Source: Branchiostoma floridae
Taxonomy: Eukaryota; Chordata; Leptocardii; Amphioxiformes; Branchiostomatidae
Assembly (NCBI RefSeq): GCF_000003815.2
Contig: NC_049995.1
Coordinates: 220,986 to 265,861 of the forward strand
Reading direction: 5' to 3'
Length of the DNA stretch: 44,876 nucleotides
The notes under the pieces are model-generated. The model searched no databases. It saw only the letters and a list, made by a program, of their open reading frames with translations, and was not told the origin of the DNA. Shown piece after piece: positions 42,411 through 44,876 of this stretch. The number at the start of each line of letters is the position of its first letter. Within the stretch, counting starts at the first letter, position 1. The translations under genes were made by a program, and so were the position numbers.

Positions 42411-44876
42411 AAGTGTCTGGCAAGGAACCTTTCGGGCCTGGTATCTAAGATATATTTGCGATCAGAGGAACGAACCGGAGCTAGATGAGGACGTATACAA
42501 GGCCGACGGAAAAGTGTCCACGGTACCATCGATTTCTTTCCCATCATCATTCTTTTTAGAATGAAACTTTGATTTAATACGGAATGTTTCTCCTACCTTG
42601 AGGCCCAAACACATTCATTGTCTTGGGCTTCGTCATCGTAAACAGTCGTGAGTACGTACGTTGCATAGACTGCGCAAATACGACGCCTTGCGGTAAGTTT
42701 TAGACTGTTGGATGAGTTCTATAGTATTACTATGTGAATGCTTCAACTTGTTAACAAGTATGAATATGTATGTATGTACATTTGTATGTATGTATAGTAT
42801 TTTCGATACACTGAGGGCACACATGCGGTATAGCACACATAGGTTGATTGATCGGCGAGAGAGACTGCATTGAAGCGTCCAGACATCTTCGAAACATTTC
42901 CAAGTTCACTATTACCCTGAAGTTCTAAAAGTAGATATCGCTTACGTCATGCCTACTTTAATTAATGAATCATATGTTTTTGTCTGACAACTTTGCTGAT
43001 AGCTTTTGAAATTTTCGGCAATTGGTGCAAAATTGCTCAAATTATAATAAAGCAGGAAACTTGGCAAAAGTACTCTGTATATGTACAGCAAACGTAGCAA
43101 TATTTTCCTTGGGTTGGATCCTGATTCTTTCACGATCTTTCACTTGGCAACTGTAACGTTGTGGTTACATGTAACGTTACACGTTTTTGCTGGCGCTCTT
43201 AGGATCTCTCAGATCCTTGTCATTTTTGTGCCGCTTGTGAATGAGGTAAAATGACTCTGGTTTGGTGGCTGGATACGTTGCGTTTTATTTCATATTGAAG
43301 CTTGGAAGATCACAAGTGCCTCACGAAAATACGCCGAAACCACACATCTGCTTTGAGATGACCTCGGGTCTGCGGTCATCAGCAAGGAATGCCGGGAGCC
43401 ACGATGACGTCACCCTGGGTACATGCGCAATAGCAGGGCGATGTTTTCGCTACACTCACATCTCACGGGAGAACTGGGACTCGTCAGGAAATTACAAAAT
43501 TCTTCCGTACTTTGGCCTTCAACTGGCGCAGCGACTGGCAGGCGACGCAAGGCACTCTACATGATCGTGCCATTGCCTTTGCCAGGTTGTCAGGTCGAAG
43601 GTAAGTGAGGAGCAGTAGTTTATAGGAAGGTGAGTGGTGTGTCGGTCAACCTTCTTTCCAAATGGTCAGTCAGATTTTTGGAGGAAGATCATAGTCATCA
43701 TGCGGCGTTCACATCAAGTTGAAGAATTTCTTTGTCGCCAAGAAAAAGACAGTTTTACCTGTTTTGTCTATCGTGAACACCAGAATGTACCGTACCGTAC
43801 CGTAAGTAACGATTTGTAGAGAAATGCTGAGGAGGGCGGAACTAGTCGTGGGCGGTGAAGATTTGGCAGATACCGTGATATGACCTGGATGCCGCAAGTA
43901 TCTTGATGTCAAATGATGACAGACGAGTCAGTTTGTGGCACACACAATAATCTTCAGTCGTTTCGTATTAGAAACTCCATTTCCACACTTAAGCCCCGCA
44001 AATATCCGCGAATTGTATCCGATATAGTAATACTCTGTGGTCACAGTTGATACCTGCACGGTCCCGAACGTCCTATCATACTACGCTCAGAACGCCTTCC
44101 TTCCCATGAAAATTGTCAATAAAAATATTTTATATCACAATTTGAACTAGCACTACAGTCTTCAAGGGTTTTGTTCTTTATTAACCTCAACCTCAAGGTC
44201 ATACCATTGCAGGAATTTAAATTACCGTAATGGTACAGACGCTCCCCCTCCCATCCCCATAATGGCAGTAAACACATGTTGACATACCGGAATGCATGTG
44301 TAATGTATAACCTGTGGCGATACACGGGGTTTACTATCGTTACTTATATTACTCACTGAAGGCACAGCACAAATTATAAGAGCCAATGTTGACATATCTG
44401 TACTTGGCAAGCCTAGCTCATTATCATATAACTGTTTGAGTCACAACTAGGTGAAACACTGGTGATGTAAACGAAAGGGGTGTGGTCGATTAATTAGCAT
44501 ATCTTGTCATGCTTTTACTTTTAGCATGTTATCTCACATTATATTCATCAGGCCATCAGTCATTTTAATCCCATATACTGTTAGATGAGATAAAGCAATA
44601 TGCATTTTGTACGGTAAAATGGATTTATGTTTGAAAATAGGTCAATCTAAACATTTGGAGAACTTCAATCTCAATCTACTTGACTGATGTGTCGTTTGGA
44701 GCATGATTTTTTCCTCTTTTGTATTCCTCATCATTTAGGTTAAGATGTAACATGTCACAAGCATTTGACTTTAATATGTCTAACTGTTTTTTTATTGTTT
44801 TGGTAATCTGTAAGAGTGACATGGGTGTCAACAAACATAAGGGAATGTAACTTGTTGTTAATCATGCTGTAATGAT
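42411..44876. other. Non-coding stretch to window end
   Basis: No gene recognised. It includes TGTA microsatellite-like DNA at about 42768-42794 and a small tandem ACCGT repeat at about 43788-43803. Frames of 60-100 codons here match nothing I know. Confidence 0.45.
43405..43600 (+). promoter_or_regulatory. Candidate promoter and first-exon donor
   Basis: A full CRE palindrome TGACGTCA at 43405-43412 and CATGCGCA at 43422-43429 lie about 170 bases before a strong splice donor, GAAG|GTAAGTGAGG, with GT at 43601. This is the layout of a TATA-less promoter with a short first exon, but no coding continuation is visible in the window. Confidence 0.3.

Noticed and set aside
43262-43564. 100-codon frame overlapping the candidate promoter
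   Set aside because: The start lies upstream of the putative first exon, there is no domain, and codon use is unremarkable.

Overview
The window looks like nuclear DNA of an invertebrate deuterostome, most plausibly an amphioxus (Branchiostoma-like cephalochordate). That is an inference from four things: a 3-kb uninterrupted leucine-rich-repeat/immunoglobulin (LRR-Ig) receptor reading frame, a class known to be expanded in amphioxus; several dead CR1/L2-like LINE fragments; dense non-autonomous DNA transposons; and two near-copies differing by about 3% (9 differences in about 300 bases that I counted by eye). There are no operons, ribosome-binding sites or CRISPR arrays. Most short open frames here are repeat or chance frames. 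Three N runs (17062-17285, 37068-37263, 40265-40364) mark a draft assembly.

Layout. 1-3834 is a CTGT-rich minisatellite with an 80-bp period, interrupted at 1547-2611 by a non-autonomous DNA transposon with 52-bp terminal inverted repeats and a 9-bp target duplication. 3835-8610 is mostly non-coding, with two LINE reverse-transcriptase relics, a LINE 3' end on the minus strand and a 40-bp-type minisatellite. About 8745-8865 is a broken C2H2 zinc-finger relic. 10385-11171 (minus) carries an F-box plus leucine-rich-repeat exon with a frame break. 12091-14962 is a nest of LINE tail, minisatellite and transposons inserted into one another.

The core is a segmental duplication. Copy A is 15050-27118; copy B is 31688 to at least 40264, offset 16,638 bp at its left edge. 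Each copy has two promoter-like modules (CRE-like, NRF1-like and TATA motifs), a TIR-bearing MITE and, at its right end, one LRR-Ig receptor gene. B also shows a long inverted repeat, of which A shows only the right arm because its left arm falls in an N gap. A alone has 3.5 kb of extra repeat-rich DNA (19943-23450), including a 162-bp tandem array. Between A and B lies 27119-31687, with three 333-bp tandem repeats.

The receptor has a signal peptide, LRRNT, eight LRRs, LRRCT, three Ig domains, a stalk, one membrane span and a 297-residue cytoplasmic tail with ten tyrosines, many regularly spaced. Each copy has a single disabling change at a different place: an in-frame stop in A and a one-base deletion in B. 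Whether these are two pseudogenes, sequencing errors, or two alleles laid out in tandem by the assembler is the main open question.

40365-44876 holds one more LINE fragment and otherwise no recognised gene, apart from a weak promoter/first-exon candidate near 43405-43600.
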